Of a DNA stretch of 64,000 nt, positions 22,942 through 35,167 are shown piece by piece. A program made the position numbers and the translations under genes. The notes beneath the pieces were generated by a model, which ran no database searches, had not been told where the DNA came from, and worked only from the letters and a program-made list of their open reading frames with translations. Each line of letters begins with the position of its first letter. Position 1 is the first letter of the stretch. The stretch comes from Parasponia andersonii. Lineage: Eukaryota > Streptophyta > Magnoliopsida > Rosales > Cannabaceae. The stretch spans positions 62,001-126,000 of the forward strand of contig JXTB01000305.1 in NCBI GenBank assembly GCA_002914805.1, written 5' to 3'.

Positions 22942-24134
22942 TGTTAGAGGTTATGCCCTAAAAGCATATATATTTTGGATATTTGTTGAATTAATAAAAT
23001 GACATTTTTCTATTTGAATTTGTGCATAATTAATATGTCATTAAATATCAGAAAATCCCTGATTTATTTATGTGACCATAAATTTAGCATATAAGTGTTA
23101 TATACATGAGGATTAAATTTATGGATANNNNNNNNNNNNNNNNNNNNNNNNNNNNNNNNNNNNNNNNNNNNNNNNNNNNNNNNNNNNNNNNNNNNNNNNN
23201 NNNNNNNNNNNNNNNNNNNNNNNNNNNNNNNNNNNNNNNNNNNNNNNNNNNNNNNNNNNNNNNNNNNNNNNNNNNNNNNNNNNNNNNNNNNNNNNNNNNN
23301 NNNNNNNNNNNNNNNNNNNNNNNNNNNNNNNNNNNNNNNNNNNNNNNNNNNNNNNNNNNNNNNNNNNNNNNNNNNNNNNNNNNNNNNNNNNNNNNNNNNN
23401 NNNNNNNNNNNNNNNNNNNNNNNNNNNNNNNNNNNNNNNNNNNNNNNNNNNNNNNNNNNNNNNNNNNNNNNNNNNNNNNNNNNNNNNNNNNNNNNNNNNN
23501 NNNNNNNNNNNNNNNNNNNNNNNNNNNNNNNNNNNNNNNNNNNNNNNNNNNNNNNNNNNNNNNNNNNNNNNNNNNNNNNNNNNNNNNNNNNNNNNNNNNN
23601 NNNNNNNNNNNNNNNNNNNNNNNNNNNNNNNNNNNNNNNNNNNNNNNNNNNNNNNNNNNNNNNNNNNNNNNNNNNNNNNNNNNNNNNNTATTAAATAGTT
23701 TAATAAATATATATATATGTAAAGAAAATCCTAGCAGAAAAAGAAAGAGAAAGACTACATATTATTTTCTACTGAGCCTCAATAAACTAGAGAGAAAAAA
23801 GAAGAGAGTCTTCCTATTTTCTGTAGAACAAAACTCTTGCAATCTCATGTGTTCAGAAAATTGCAAGTGCCTGAAGTGTGAGTTTTAAGAAATTATACGC
23901 AATGCCCACACGTTCATCCAGTTGTGGTTGAGGCTTGGATTAGAAGATTGTGGTTGAGAAGACAATAAAGTTAGGATCCGCTGATAGGCTACAAGAGGTA
24001 TTAGATCTATTATCTTTGTATGTTCCTATTTGTTATGAATTAATACTATGCACTCATATAGTCAATTGTTTTGAGAAATTTTTTGAATATTCCTGGGCCA
24101 ATCTTCCGCTACGAAAATCAGTTTAAGTCCAACA
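22942..24134 (+). repeat. 5' LTR of the copia element
   Basis: Starts TGTTAGAGGTTATGCCC and ends AAGTCCAACA. An assembly gap of 561 N (23128-23688) hides much of U3, so its length here is nominal. Confidence 0.9.
23128..23688. other. Assembly gap (N)
   Basis: 561 unknown bases inside the 5' LTR of the copia element. The intact 3' LTR suggests what lies here, so no extra gene is expected. Confidence 1.
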
Positions 24135-24136
24135 AT

Positions 24137-24151
24137 TAGTATCAGAGCGGT
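24137..24151 (+). promoter_or_regulatory. Primer-binding site of the copia element
   Basis: TAGTATCAGAGCGG directly after the 5' LTR resembles the initiator-Met tRNA complementary site (TGGTATCAGAGC) usual in plant copia elements. Confidence 0.75.
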
Positions 24152-25875
24152 TATATGAGTATTTATGAGTGGGTATTGCATTATTTTTTATATGTATTTG
24201 ATGATGAATGGATGAGTTATCAAATGATGGATGTAAGGTTGATATTTGGTCGTTAATTATATGGTTCCTTAGTTTTTAAATTTTTTTTTAGAAATTTATT
24301 TTGATTAGATCAAAATATGTAAACCCTAATTTTTGGGTATAGGCTTTGTTGTATTTTATTTTATTTTTCTTTGTACTGTACAAAGACACGATGATGGAGA
24401 TGCGCTTGAAGCCAACCCGCCAAAAAAAAAAGTTTTTTTTAATAAAATATATATTAATAATATATATATATATTTATTATATAAATTTTTTTTTTTCAGA
24501 AGCACCTGGTCGTAAGACACCATGCACATTTACATATATATATATATATATATATAAAATATTAGTTTATATATATATATATAACATATATTAATATATA
24601 TATATATATATAAAAGATACGTAAAAAAAAAAAATGGGCCAAGCCTAGGCCCGAGCCCAAATGATTATTTAGATAATTATATGCGCTAGGCTAGTTTTAT
24701 AGAAACTATTTATAATGATATCACATTTTACAAAATCAGATTTGTAAAAATACCAAAAGAAGAGAGGAGACGCAAGAAGACTAGTGGAAAGCTTTCAGGC
24801 CTATGTGCCTTTAATTCTTTGTAATTTTATTATTTTATTAGGTTGTAATTTCCTAAGGAACCCAGCCAAATATCATTTTATTTTATCTTATTGTTATATT
24901 ATATGTGATATGTATAACTAGACCATGCATAATAATATGCCATTTATTATACCCACTAATAGTCATTTATGAATATCATGTATACATGTTATATTCACGC
25001 TAAAATAGTTTAGTTAGAATATGACTAATTTAATTAGATTAAATAATTAAATAAGAATAAAAAATTAAATAATGTGATTTAAGTTTAATAGTTAAATTTT
25101 GGTAATATCACACTTATTTAATTTAGGCTATCCTTATTAATTAGATTAATTAGATTAGCCAAATTATTCATATAATAATAAATTCAGATTTTTAGAAAAT
25201 CTAGTAATTTATTTAGGACCAATAAGATTGAACTAATAGTTTAACCTAGAGAATTATATTGGATATAACAACTAGGTTAAATAAAATATTAGATATTTAT
25301 TAGTAAAAACACATAAGATTTTTAAATAATGAGTGGGAAAGGGGTATATGACAATATATCCCACGGTCTCTATTATTAATTAAGCACCATGAAATTTAAT
25401 TGGCGCTTAAAGACGCTTATATTTCGTCTTCCCTACGGATGGTGTCCATTTAAATTAATAACAAGACTTAATTTCCAACAGATAGGATTTTAGAATGTAT
25501 TTCAAAATTGACCTACCCTACGGTGGCAATTTTGAGTTAAGTTGCTAAAATCTAAAATAATGGGTCACACTCATGAGGATACAATTAAATTGTTAATAGT
25601 ATCTTGACCATAATACGGTAGTTAATAAATAAAAGAAAATATGAGATATTTTGATGTTTTATTTATTAATTGAGAATGTCTCAATTTAATTAATAATTAT
25701 GTGACCTATCCTACGACGACACCTAATTAGAGAAAATTGAATTACCATGGAATTAGTAAATAAGTTTATGTGTTTACTTACCTGCATCATGCATCACGTT
25801 TACTATTCCGAATTCTTTATGATATTTATTTTCAAATATGTTGAATGTTATTTTATTATTTAATTTCAGCAGACA
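24152..25875 (+). other. Long 5' leader of the copia element
   Basis: About 1.7 kb without coding sequence between the primer-binding site and gag. It contains (TA)n stretches at 24456-24480, 24534-24557 and 24566-24612. A CCTACGG/CCTACGA motif recurs three times, at about 25431, 25516 and 25710. Confidence 0.6.
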
Positions 25876-26716
25876 TGTCAACCTCGAATCCCATTATCGC
25901 TTTACTCGCAAATGAAAAATTAACTGGAGATAATTTTATCAAGTAGAAAAGTAATATGAATATCATGCTTGTTAGTCAAGACTACAAGTTTGTGCTTATG
26001 GAGGAATGTCCTCCATAATTCACTGCTAATGCTACTCGTGATGCACGAGAAAGCTATGAAAAGTGGACTCATGCCAATAATAAAGCTCACTGCTACATAT
26101 TAGCAGGCATAATCGATGTGCTTAAAGCTAAGCACGAAAAGATGGAGACTGCTTATGAGATAATGGAGTCTCTCCAGGCCATGTTTGGGCAACAATCTGA
26201 TCAATCTTGTCATGACGCCATTACAAAGGCTATGAATGCGAAGATGAAGAGAGGAACTCCAGTGAGGGATCATGTTTTGAATATGATCAATTATTTTGGA
26301 GAGGCTGAACTTCAAGGGGCTACGATCGATGACCGCACCCAAGTGAATATGATTCTGGAATTACTTTCACCTGATTTTCTTTCGTTCAAGAGCAACTATG
26401 TTATGAACAAGTGAATTATACGATGACTCAACTGCTCAATGAACTGTAAACCTTTGAATCGATATTGAAAGATAAAGGTAAAGATAGCTCAGCAACTGTT
26501 GCTGAAGCAAATGTTGCAGAAGAAAATCTCTCTACCTCTAACAAAAGCAAGAAGAGGAAGAGCAAGGGTGCCTCTGGATCTAAGCCTAAAAGAAGCAAGA
26601 AGGGCAATACAAGCACCAAGAAGAACAACTTCAAGGACAAAAAGCCTAAGGGAAAATGTTTCCACTGCGGAGTTGAAAGGCATTGGAAGAAAAATTATAA
26701 CAAGTATCTCTCCTAA
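25876..26716 (+). pseudogene. copia gag region (fossil)
   Basis: Starts MSTSNPIIALLANEKLTG-like, continues with a capsid-like helical region (EIMESLQAMFGQQSDQ), a Lys/Ser-rich linker and a CCHC zinc-knuckle-like segment (KCFHCGVERHWKKN). Broken. Confidence 0.8.
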
Positions 26717-26789
26717 TTGAAAGAGAAGAAGAAAGGTAAATATGATTTACTTGTTTTAGAAGCTTGTTTAATGGAAGAAGATTTATTTG

Positions 26790-29700
26790 ATATATCTCTC
26801 TAGATAGTTGATTCAGGAGCCACTAATCATGTTTGTTCTTCTTTTCAGATGCTTAGTTCTTCAAGGGAACTTGCCGACGGAGAATTCACGATGAGAGTAG
26901 GCAATAGAGCCAAAGTTTCGGCAAAAGCAGTGGGAGTCGTCCGTCTTCATTTTAGGAATAAATTTTTGTTATTAAACAATGTTTATTTTATTCATGGTTT
27001 TCGTAAGAATTTGATTTCTATTTCAAGATTATTTGAACAAATGTGTGGAGTTTCTTTTCTTAATAATGAGATTATTATTTCTAGAAATGGTTTAAACATT
27101 TGTTCTGCAAAAATGGAGAATGGACTTTACATGTTAAGGCCGGACGAAAAATCACTACTTAATACTGAAATGTTTAAAGTAGAATATCCCAAACCTAAAA
27201 AGCAAAAAGTTTTTCAAGACGACGATACATATCTTTGGTATCTTAGGTTAGGGCATATCAATCTAGATAGGATAAACAAGCTTGTAAAGAATGGTCCTTT
27301 AAGAGAGCTAAAAGTTGGCACTCTACCAGTTTGTGAATCTTGTCTGGAAGGAAAAATGACTAAGAGACCTTTCTCAGCAAAGGACGAAAGGGTCAAAGAA
27401 CCGCTTGAGCTTGTGCATAGCGATGTATGTGGTCTATTGAATGTACAAGCAAGAGGTGGTTACGAATACTTTATCACATTTATTGACGATTATTCACGAT
27501 ATGGATATGTGTACCTAATGCAAAGAAAATCTGAAACCTTTGAAAAGTTCAAAGAATTCACAGCAGAAGTTGAAAAGTAATTAGGTAAGTTATTAAAAAT
27601 TCTTCGATCAGATCGAGGAGGTGAATACCTTGATAATGAATTCAAGGATCACTTGCTGGAAAATGGCATCCGATCCCAACTCACAGCACCTAGAACACCA
27701 CAACAGAATGGTGTTGCAGAAAGGAGAAATCGAATGTTGCTTGATATGGTTAGATCAATGATGAGCTACTCTTCCCTACTACTATCATTCTGGGGTTATG
27801 CACTATAAACCACTGTTTACATTTTGAATGTAGTACATTCCAAGTCTATCCAAGAGACATCTTTAGAGTTATGGAATGGGCGTAAACCTAGTTTACGTCA
27901 TATTCGTATATGAGGGTGCCCAGCACATGTACTGAAAGGAAAGACTGGGAAGCTAAAACCACGTACAGAGGTTTGTTTATTTATAGGTTATCCACAAGGC
28001 ATGAGAGGAGGTTTATTTTATAGTCCTCAAGACAAAAAGGTATTTATATCGACAAGTACCACTTTTCTTGAAAATGATTATATGACAGACTTCAAACCTC
28101 AAGGTAAAGTTGTACTAGAGGAATTACTTTCTGATCAAATCAGACCATAACCAACAACAGTTGTTGAACGATAAAATTATGAGACCATTATTCCAGATCA
28201 GAATACCTTGGCAACTCGACGTTGTGGGAGGGTTATTAGACCACATGCTCACTACAAGGAAGTTGGAGAAGCACATGTTGCTATTTTCGATAGTAGCCAA
28301 GTTGACCCATTGACATACAAGCATGCAATGGAAGATTCTGATGAGGAAAAAAGGCAAGAGGATATGAACCAAGAAATGAAATCCATGTATTCTAATTCTG
28401 TCTAGAAACTTGTAGATCCACCTGAAGATGTCAGGCCCATTGAATGTAAATAGATCTATAAAAGAAAAAGAGGTATAGATGGAAAAGTTGAAATATTCAA
28501 AGCAAGGTTAGTGGCAAAGGGTTATACCCAAAAAGAGGGAGTTGATTATGAAGAGACTTTCTCACCAGTAGCCATGCTTAAATCCATACGTATCCTCTTA
28601 TCCATTGCCGCATGTTTAGACCATGAAATATGACAAATGAACGTTAAGACAGCTTTTTTGAATAGCTATAGTGAAGAAAGCATCTATATGGTGCAACCAG
28701 AAGATTTTATAGCTAAAGGCCAAGAGTAGAAAGTTTGCAAGCTACTTAGGTCCATTTATGGACTTAAGCAAGCTTCGAGATCATAGAATCTAAGATTTAA
28801 TGAGACGATTAAATCTTATGGTTTCGATCAAAATGTTGATGAAGCTTGTGTATACAAGTACATCAAAGATAAGAAAGTAGTCTTCCTAGTTCTTTATGTA
28901 GATGATATTTTGCTCATTAGGAATGATGTGGAAATATTATCTAATGTAAAGAAATGGCTAGCTGAGTAATTCCAAATGAAAAATTTGGGAGAAGCAAGTT
29001 ATGTGTTTGAGATCTAGATTATTCGAGATCGCAAGAATAGACTTTTAGTACTGTCTCAAGCATCTTATATTGATAAGGTGCTCATTCGTTTTTCGATGCA
29101 AAACTCCAAGAAAGGACAGTTACCTTCTCGACATAGAGTTATCTTTTCCAAAGAGCAATGTCCCAAGACACCTCAAGAGGAAGAGGATATGAGGTGGGTT
29201 CCTTATGCGTCTACAGTTGGCAGCCTTATGTACGCCATGTTGTAAACTACGCCTGACATATGCTACGCAGTAGGGATAGTTAGTCGTTTTCAATCAAATC
29301 CAGGATTAGATCATTGGATAGCAGTAAAGCATATTCTCAAGTATCTTAGGAGAACGAGAAATTATATGCTGGTTTATTCAAGTCAGGACTTGATTCCTAC
29401 TGGTTACACTGATTCTGATTTTCAATCAGACAAAGATACTCGAAAGTCGACGTCTGGGACAACGTTCACTCTTGGTGGTGGAGCCATTGTCTAGAGAAGT
29501 GTTAAATAATCCGGCACTACAGATTCTACTATGGAAGCAGAATACATAGCAATTTGTGAAGCAGCAAAAGAAGCAGTTCAGCTCAGAAGTTCTTTACTGA
29601 TTTAGAAGTTGTTCCAAATATGAATAAGCCACTGACTTTAGCGGTGACGAATTCAAAAGAACCAAGAAGTCACAAGAGAGGAAAGCATATAGAGAGGAAG

Positions 29701-29862
29701 TATCATCTGATTAAAGACATAGTACATCGAGGAGACGTGGTTATTATGAAGATAACATCCGAAAACAACATTGTTGATCCTTTTACAGAAACGCTTCCAG
29801 CGAAGACTTTTGAGAGTCACTTGGAGGGTTTAGGATTGAGAGACATGTCTCACCTGCTTTAA
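26790..29862 (+). pseudogene. copia pol region (fossil)
   Basis: Domains in order: aspartic protease (VDSGATNHVC near 26815), GAG-pre-integrase and integrase core (HSDVCGLLNV near 27415; RSDRGGEYLDNEF near 27610; PQQNGVAERRNR near 27700), reverse transcriptase (YVDDILL near 28890) and RNase H (YTDSDFQSDKDTRKSTSG near 29405). The order is standard copia. Broken at multiple places. Confidence 0.88.
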
Positions 29863-29876
29863 GGCAAGTGGGAGAT

Positions 29877-31271
29877 TGTTAGGGTTTATGCCCTAAAAGT
29901 ATGTATATTTTGGATATTTGATGAATTAATAAAATGACATTTTTCTATTTGAATTTGTGCATAATTGGTATGTCATTAAATATCAAAAAATCCCTGGTTT
30001 ATTTATGTGACCATAAATTTAGCATATAAGTATTATATACAAGAGGATTAAATTTATGGATAATAAACTAAATATAGTCCGTAATAATTAATTAAAGTTT
30101 GAGATCTTTAATTAAATATTATTAGTACGGTCCATTAACATTGAGAATATAATAGTCTTATCCGGACTATTGATGTGTTGACATCATAATGGAGATACTT
30201 TATATAATTTGATTATATAGGACTGGACCAGATATGATTTGAATCTCATATAAATTCCGTTAACTGTTGAGAGTTCAAATAATGTCACTAGATAATCATA
30301 TGTAGATCAATCTTAATCCTAAGTAGTTATAGACTCCTATTTATAACATTATGTTCTTTGACATACTTGTTAAATGTTTGTTTTTAAACAGATCGAAATA
30401 CTTATATCTTGGGAGCATGATGAGATGAGTAGCTGGGAATGTAACTTACAGATATGGAATCCATTCCTTCCATTAGGAAGCTAGAAAGATGATTCCCTAG
30501 TGTATTGATTCAGGACTTGAACAGTTTGAGTACTCAATTTATAATAGATTTAAAAATTAATTGTTCATTAGAGAATCAACGGTACACAAGGATAAAGATG
30601 TAATTGGAGAGGTAAACGGAATATAACCTAACTCCAATTATGAATTATCTATAGAGGATTGAACTACATGTAATGATTAAATCGATGGACTGCTCACTGT
30701 TTTCTAAGTAAATTAATTCTGTAATTTCAAGAGTGCAATTCCGGATTTTAGTGGAGTAATACTGGAATTAATAAATTAGACAAATTAACTAAAGAGTTTA
30801 ATTAATTGTTATAATTTATTGGAGCTTGAATTACAGGTCCATAGGTCCCCAATTTCACCTCTTACAAACACTGTACTGGATATTACATTATTTCTGTTAC
30901 TGCACATTTTGTCTAGATAAATAGTTTATCTATATGTAATTANAGAGTCTTCCTATTCTCTGTAGAACAAAACTCTTGCAATCTCATGTATTGAGAAAAT
31001 TGCAAGTACCTGAAGTGTGAGTTTTAAGAAATTATACGCAACGCTCACACGTTCATCCAGTTGTGCTTGAGACTTGGATTAGAAGATCGTAGTTGAGAAG
31101 ACAGTTGCTAGGATCCGCTGATAGACTACAAGAGGTATTAGATCTATTCTCTTTGTATGTTCCTATTTACTATGAATTAATACTATGCACTCATATAGTC
31201 AATTGTTTTTAGAAAATTTTTAAATATTCATGGGCCAATCTTTCGTTACAAAAATCATTTTAAATCCAACA
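29877..31271 (+). repeat. 3' LTR of the copia element
   Basis: Preceded by the purine-rich tract AAGTGGGAGAT. Starts TGTTAGGGTTTATGCCC and ends AATCCAACA. The single N at 30943 marks where about 120 bases present in the 5' LTR (around 23700-23810) are missing, probably an assembly collapse. Confidence 0.9.
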
Positions 31272-31440
31272 AAAAGATGAAGAAAGAAAAGCATTAAATA
31301 ATGTGTATTTATTTTTATTATTATTTTTTCTAATTATTCTAATTATGGTAGCCGTTAGATCATGATCTAACAGTTACTAAAAAAATACATATAGATAAAT
31401 AAAAAAAAAACCTATTAGATTAGGAACCATATATATATAT

Positions 31441-32450
31441 ACACACTTGCGGATAAATTTATATGTTCTTTTGTTTTTGAAATTTATTTTAAAAAATAAT
31501 GATAGCAGAAATTTTTTGTTACCACTTTTTTTTAAAAAATTTTTGGTAACAATTTTTAAAAATAAACAACAAAAACAAAGTTACCAAGCAAACTTCCAAA
31601 AAAATTTCTATTTAAAAAAAAATAAAAAATAAAAAATGAAAGTGAATCCAAGCAAACCCAAAATATTTGGTGTTTAATGAAAGAGGAGAGGAGCATCACA
31701 CTATTTTTTTTTTATCCCACTTTTCAGTCTCATTATGGAACAAATTGCCATTAAGCTTCTTACTAAGGGCAGTGACGATTTGAACCCAAACTTTTTAATC
31801 AAGGAAACAAATATTTTACCATTATGCTTGTTAGCATGATGGTAAAAGAAAGTTCTCTTAATTAAAATTTTCATTACCTATTTCTATCGCTATCAATTGA
31901 TCCGCTTGTTTGCAAAGAAAATGAAAGGGAGAGAGAAAAAGATTGGTTTTATTAATGTTTTGATTCTCTGAATGATAAGCAACATGCAATTTAAATTTTG
32001 CATTTGTAATCAATATTAATTCTTGTACCCCCAAAAAATATTATTTCTTTTACGTAAAAGTTTGTTGCTATATTATTGCAAAAGGAGTACAATAGTATTA
32101 ATAAGAAAATTGAGAACAAATCTGAAAAACGACGATAGATACAAAATGACAGAGAATTGGTGAACGGCAAAATAGTCTGACAGAAAACTGTAAACGACAA
32201 CAAATAAAGTGGGAAAACCAAATTAACCAACAATTTAGAAAAAATAAATTTAAAAAAACTGAAGAACATCAATGAATAATGACAAAAAAAAGGGTTAAAA
32301 AAACAATCTTTTGAACTGAAAAACAACATTATTTAGAAAGCATCAACAAATTGGTGAGAACAATATAAGTGGAAACGACCCAGATCTAAAAAACGACATC
32401 ATAACTTTGAAATGACAATAAAAGTAAAGATGAAGAAGGAAAACTCTAAA
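31441..32450. other. Intergenic DNA
   Basis: No gene recognised apart from the possible SINE at 31704-31848. A-rich low-complexity sequence is present at 31540-31640. Confidence 0.4.
31704..31848 (-). mobile_element. Possible tRNA-derived SINE
   Basis: On the minus strand an A-box-like AAGCATAATGGTAAAAT is followed about 35 bases later by a B-box-like GGGTTCAAATCGTCAC. The piece ends in a poly(A) run (poly(T) at 31704-31712 on the plus strand). Target duplications are not clear. Confidence 0.45.
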
Positions 32451-33045
32451 GGGCAGATTTGGTTGCCCATATCAAGGTTCTGTATTGTATTAGCTTAATA
32501 CATTATATTGCTTGGTATCACTCTTGTATTGTATTAATTAATATAATATATAATTTTAATACAATACAAGGTGTACTATGTAATACAAAAACAAAAACAC
32601 CATGTATTAGACTATATTGTAATATTTAGAACTTAGTTGTTATACATTTAAAAAGTGGTATTTTCCTAAATAAATTCTGAAAATAGTATCTTTTGAATTA
32701 AATTTGTTAAAAGTGGTATTGTTCTAAATTAATTTTTTGAACATGTAATTTTAGGAATAGTATTCTCCTAAATAGTTTTATAAAAATGATAAATGATAAA
32801 TTTGTTTTTGAAAGTGATATTTTTCTAAAATTATAAATATAATTTGTTTTTTAAAATAAAAAATTCACTTAAATTTTAATTTTAAAAAATTGATGATAAG
32901 TATAATACAATACAATTACTTACCAAACATGATGTAATTTAATGCAAACTTCTAATAAAATGGAAAAACTAAACATGATATTTTATTATTTTAATACAAT
33001 ACAATACAACTTAATTCATTACAATATTGTACACCAAACGTGGCC
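32451..33045. mobile_element. MITE-like element with hAT-type ends
   Basis: Ends GGGCAGATTTGGTTG and (reverse complement) GGCCACGTTTGGTGT are imperfect inverted repeats of a GTTTGGT type common in plant hAT-derived MITEs. Just inside them are GTATTGTATTA and its complement AATACAATAC. No coding capacity and no clear 8-bp duplication. Confidence 0.45.
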
Positions 33046-34323
33046 TTACTCGCTGTTGCAAAATGAGTTGTGCATACAGTACACAAGCCTAAGTTCCTAC
33101 AAGAGTTCTGAGGGTATAATATTTTGCTCATATATTGCATCGTTTAAGTCCATGCTTCACTATGATTTTCTATATGAAAATGATCGAATCTCATAATTAA
33201 GTTATTGTCTTCTTTTTTTAACTTTATCGAGCACAGAATTATTAGTTGAGTATATTCTTGTATTAGGTTCCTGTATTATTGCATTTTGTCATTTGTTATA
33301 TGATCACCAGGCTAAAATTTATCAGTTGACATTGATACCACAAGAGTTGTAAGTGAAATTTTCCTACTTGTATAGTACACGCATGTGACATATAGGGTAG
33401 AGACTACTTAAGACAATTTTGAAAATTGAAAATAGTTTTGTGCCCTTGTGTGTTGCTAGTTTTATTTATTTTTTTGATAGGTTGCTAGTTTTGTGTGTTG
33501 CTAGTTGGTATGTACATATCTTTCGTCTACTAGTGAGTAGTGAACTCGATTGTGTTATTCTCATGATCTAGCTACGAGGACTTTAAACTTTAATTTGGTC
33601 TATGTATATAATATTTTCTTCCCTTTAATATAGGAAAACACATTTTACCTAAAAAATTATAGTAGAATTTTCCTGTTTAGAGATTAAAACACGCAATGAC
33701 GAACTTAAATGACGTCTATTGGGGGATACACACCCATTCAATCTTTTTTCCGCATAATTTCTTGTATTTTCTCTAATGTACATGTATTTTTTTCCCCATG
33801 CATTCACTTCTTTTTTTTTTTTTTTTTGTTTCTATTATGCCCACTTATCATTTATATTATTGTATACTCTTTCATTTTATGTATCTATACCTTGTTCTCA
33901 CTAATTTTTATCAAAAGTTCGTTTACTATCCAAAACTTATTAATTTTAGTAATTAATTGTATATATACTTTGTTTCCTTTTTGAGAGAATAGATTTGATC
34001 GTAAAATTGTATTTAACCTATTCTTTTTAGGATAAACCTAGATTTTTGTATTTGTTAAATAATTGACTAATTAATTTTTATTAGATTATATATTCTTGAG
34101 CAGTTATAAAAATATGTTTTTTTATGAAAAAAGATCAATACTAAATAAAAACAAATTACATTATTATATTGCAAAATCTAGCAGAATGCTCCTATAAACT
34201 CTAGTCTAATTAAAGCTCTCATTTTATTCTCATAATTGTGGAACACTAGAATCTCAATTGATCACAAGCTTGTTTGAATAATATAAGTTTTGCGAAAAAA
34301 CGGATTGTACATGAGCCATATAT
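33046..34323. other. Intergenic DNA
   Basis: No gene or element recognised. The 91-codon frame at 33709 is Phe/Leu/Ile-rich, produced by AT-rich DNA and a poly(T) run. Confidence 0.4.
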
Positions 34324-34328
34324 ATGAC

Positions 34329-35097
34329 TGTTATGCGGTCTAAAATCCTAAGGTCGCATAAGTTTTATATGCGACCTCCTCCAAGAAGGATATATGCGAC
34401 CTCCTCCGTGATGCTTATATGCGACCTCTTCTGCAGGTTTTTGTGCGACCTTCTCCGTCCAGTTTTCCTTAACAAACAGGAAACCTATAGGAAAAGGGAA
34501 ACACGAAAGTACTATAAAGGAAACCTACAAGAAGAGGGAAATAGGTAAATGCTGTGGAAGAAACCTACAAGGAAAGAGAAACTGAAGATTCCTATTTGCG
34601 ATTAACTAAGTTATCCTTTTCGAGTAGTTATTCGATTATATTGTTTATAATTAACTAGTTATCCGTTTACTTAATTGGATAATTACCCAATTGTATAGTT
34701 ACCCGTTTATTCCATTAGGATCCTAGAGACATAAGGAACCTAGGGGGATAAGGTCACTACAATCTATATAAAGGGGGGCTCTATGTTCCGAAGGGATCAT
34801 CACAAATTCTGGGCAGAAACAAGTTACAGAGAATAGAAGTCAGAGCAAATACACGCCTAGGGTATTCCAAACTTTGGGTGGTCTAAACTCTTTAGCATTC
34901 TTCAATAGCTTTTGAGTATTGTAACCTTGAATATTCATCATTATAGTGAGAAAACAGTGGACGTAGGCTCATCTTTTTCGGGGCTGAACCACTATAAATC
35001 TCTCTCTCCTTATTTGCTTTGATTACTTACTTCAATTTACATAAGCCACATCTCTTAATTATTCATAAATTTATTGTTGATAAAACCTCCATCAACA
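34329..35097 (+). mobile_element. Solo LTR with ATGAC target duplication
   Basis: 769 bp from TGTTATGCGG to CTCCATCAACA, flanked by ATGAC at 34324-34328 and 35098-35102. Inside are a TATA box (CTATATAAAGGGGG near 34765) and, downstream, an R/U5-like region with GTGGACGTAGGCTCAT and GGGGCTGAACCAC, typical of plant LTRs. No coding part of the element adjoins it, so it is a solo LTR left by recombination. The parent family is not identified. Confidence 0.85.
34371..34456 (+). repeat. 25-bp tandem repeats in the solo LTR
   Basis: Four units starting GCGACCTCCTCC at 34371, 34396, 34421 and 34445. An inverted copy (GGTCGCATA) lies just upstream at 34352-34360. They lie upstream of the TATA box, where LTR enhancers usually are. 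Confidence 0.85.
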
Positions 35098-35167
35098 ATG
35101 ACAATTTGCGATAAGATATGGTAATTGGCGATTATAACATGTCGCCTCGAAATTATGCTTCAATGTA

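Larger units (their letters stand above)
22942..31271 (+). mobile_element. Ty1/copia LTR retrotransposon, full length but broken
   Basis: Two LTRs (22942-24134 and 29877-31271) begin TGTTAG and end CCAACA. The element is flanked by the 5-bp duplication AAAAG (22937-22941, 31272-31276). A primer-binding-site-like TATCAGAGC follows the left LTR and a polypurine tract precedes the right. The order gag, protease, integrase, reverse transcriptase, RNase H defines copia. The reading frame has on the order of ten or more breaks, so it is a fossil. The first 186 comparable LTR bases differ at about 6%, suggesting insertion a few million years ago (inference). I do not assign a copia lineage. Confidence 0.93.
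22850..31428 (+). mobile_element. (TA)n-associated MITE-like element, copy 4, split by a copia element
   Basis: The left part (22850-22941) starts GGGCACCAATCTAGTAGG and the right part (31277-31428) ends ATTAGGAACC before another (TA)n run. Together they match copy 2 in order and orientation. The copia element 22942-31271 sits between them with AAAAG on both sides. So the small element was already here when the copia element arrived. Confidence 0.75.

Noticed and set aside
26428-26683. Minus-strand frames over the copia gag region
   Set aside because: Shadows of the Lys/Ser-rich gag linker in another frame.
33709-33984. 91-codon frame rich in Phe, Ile and Leu
   Set aside because: Product of a poly(T) run and AT-rich DNA.
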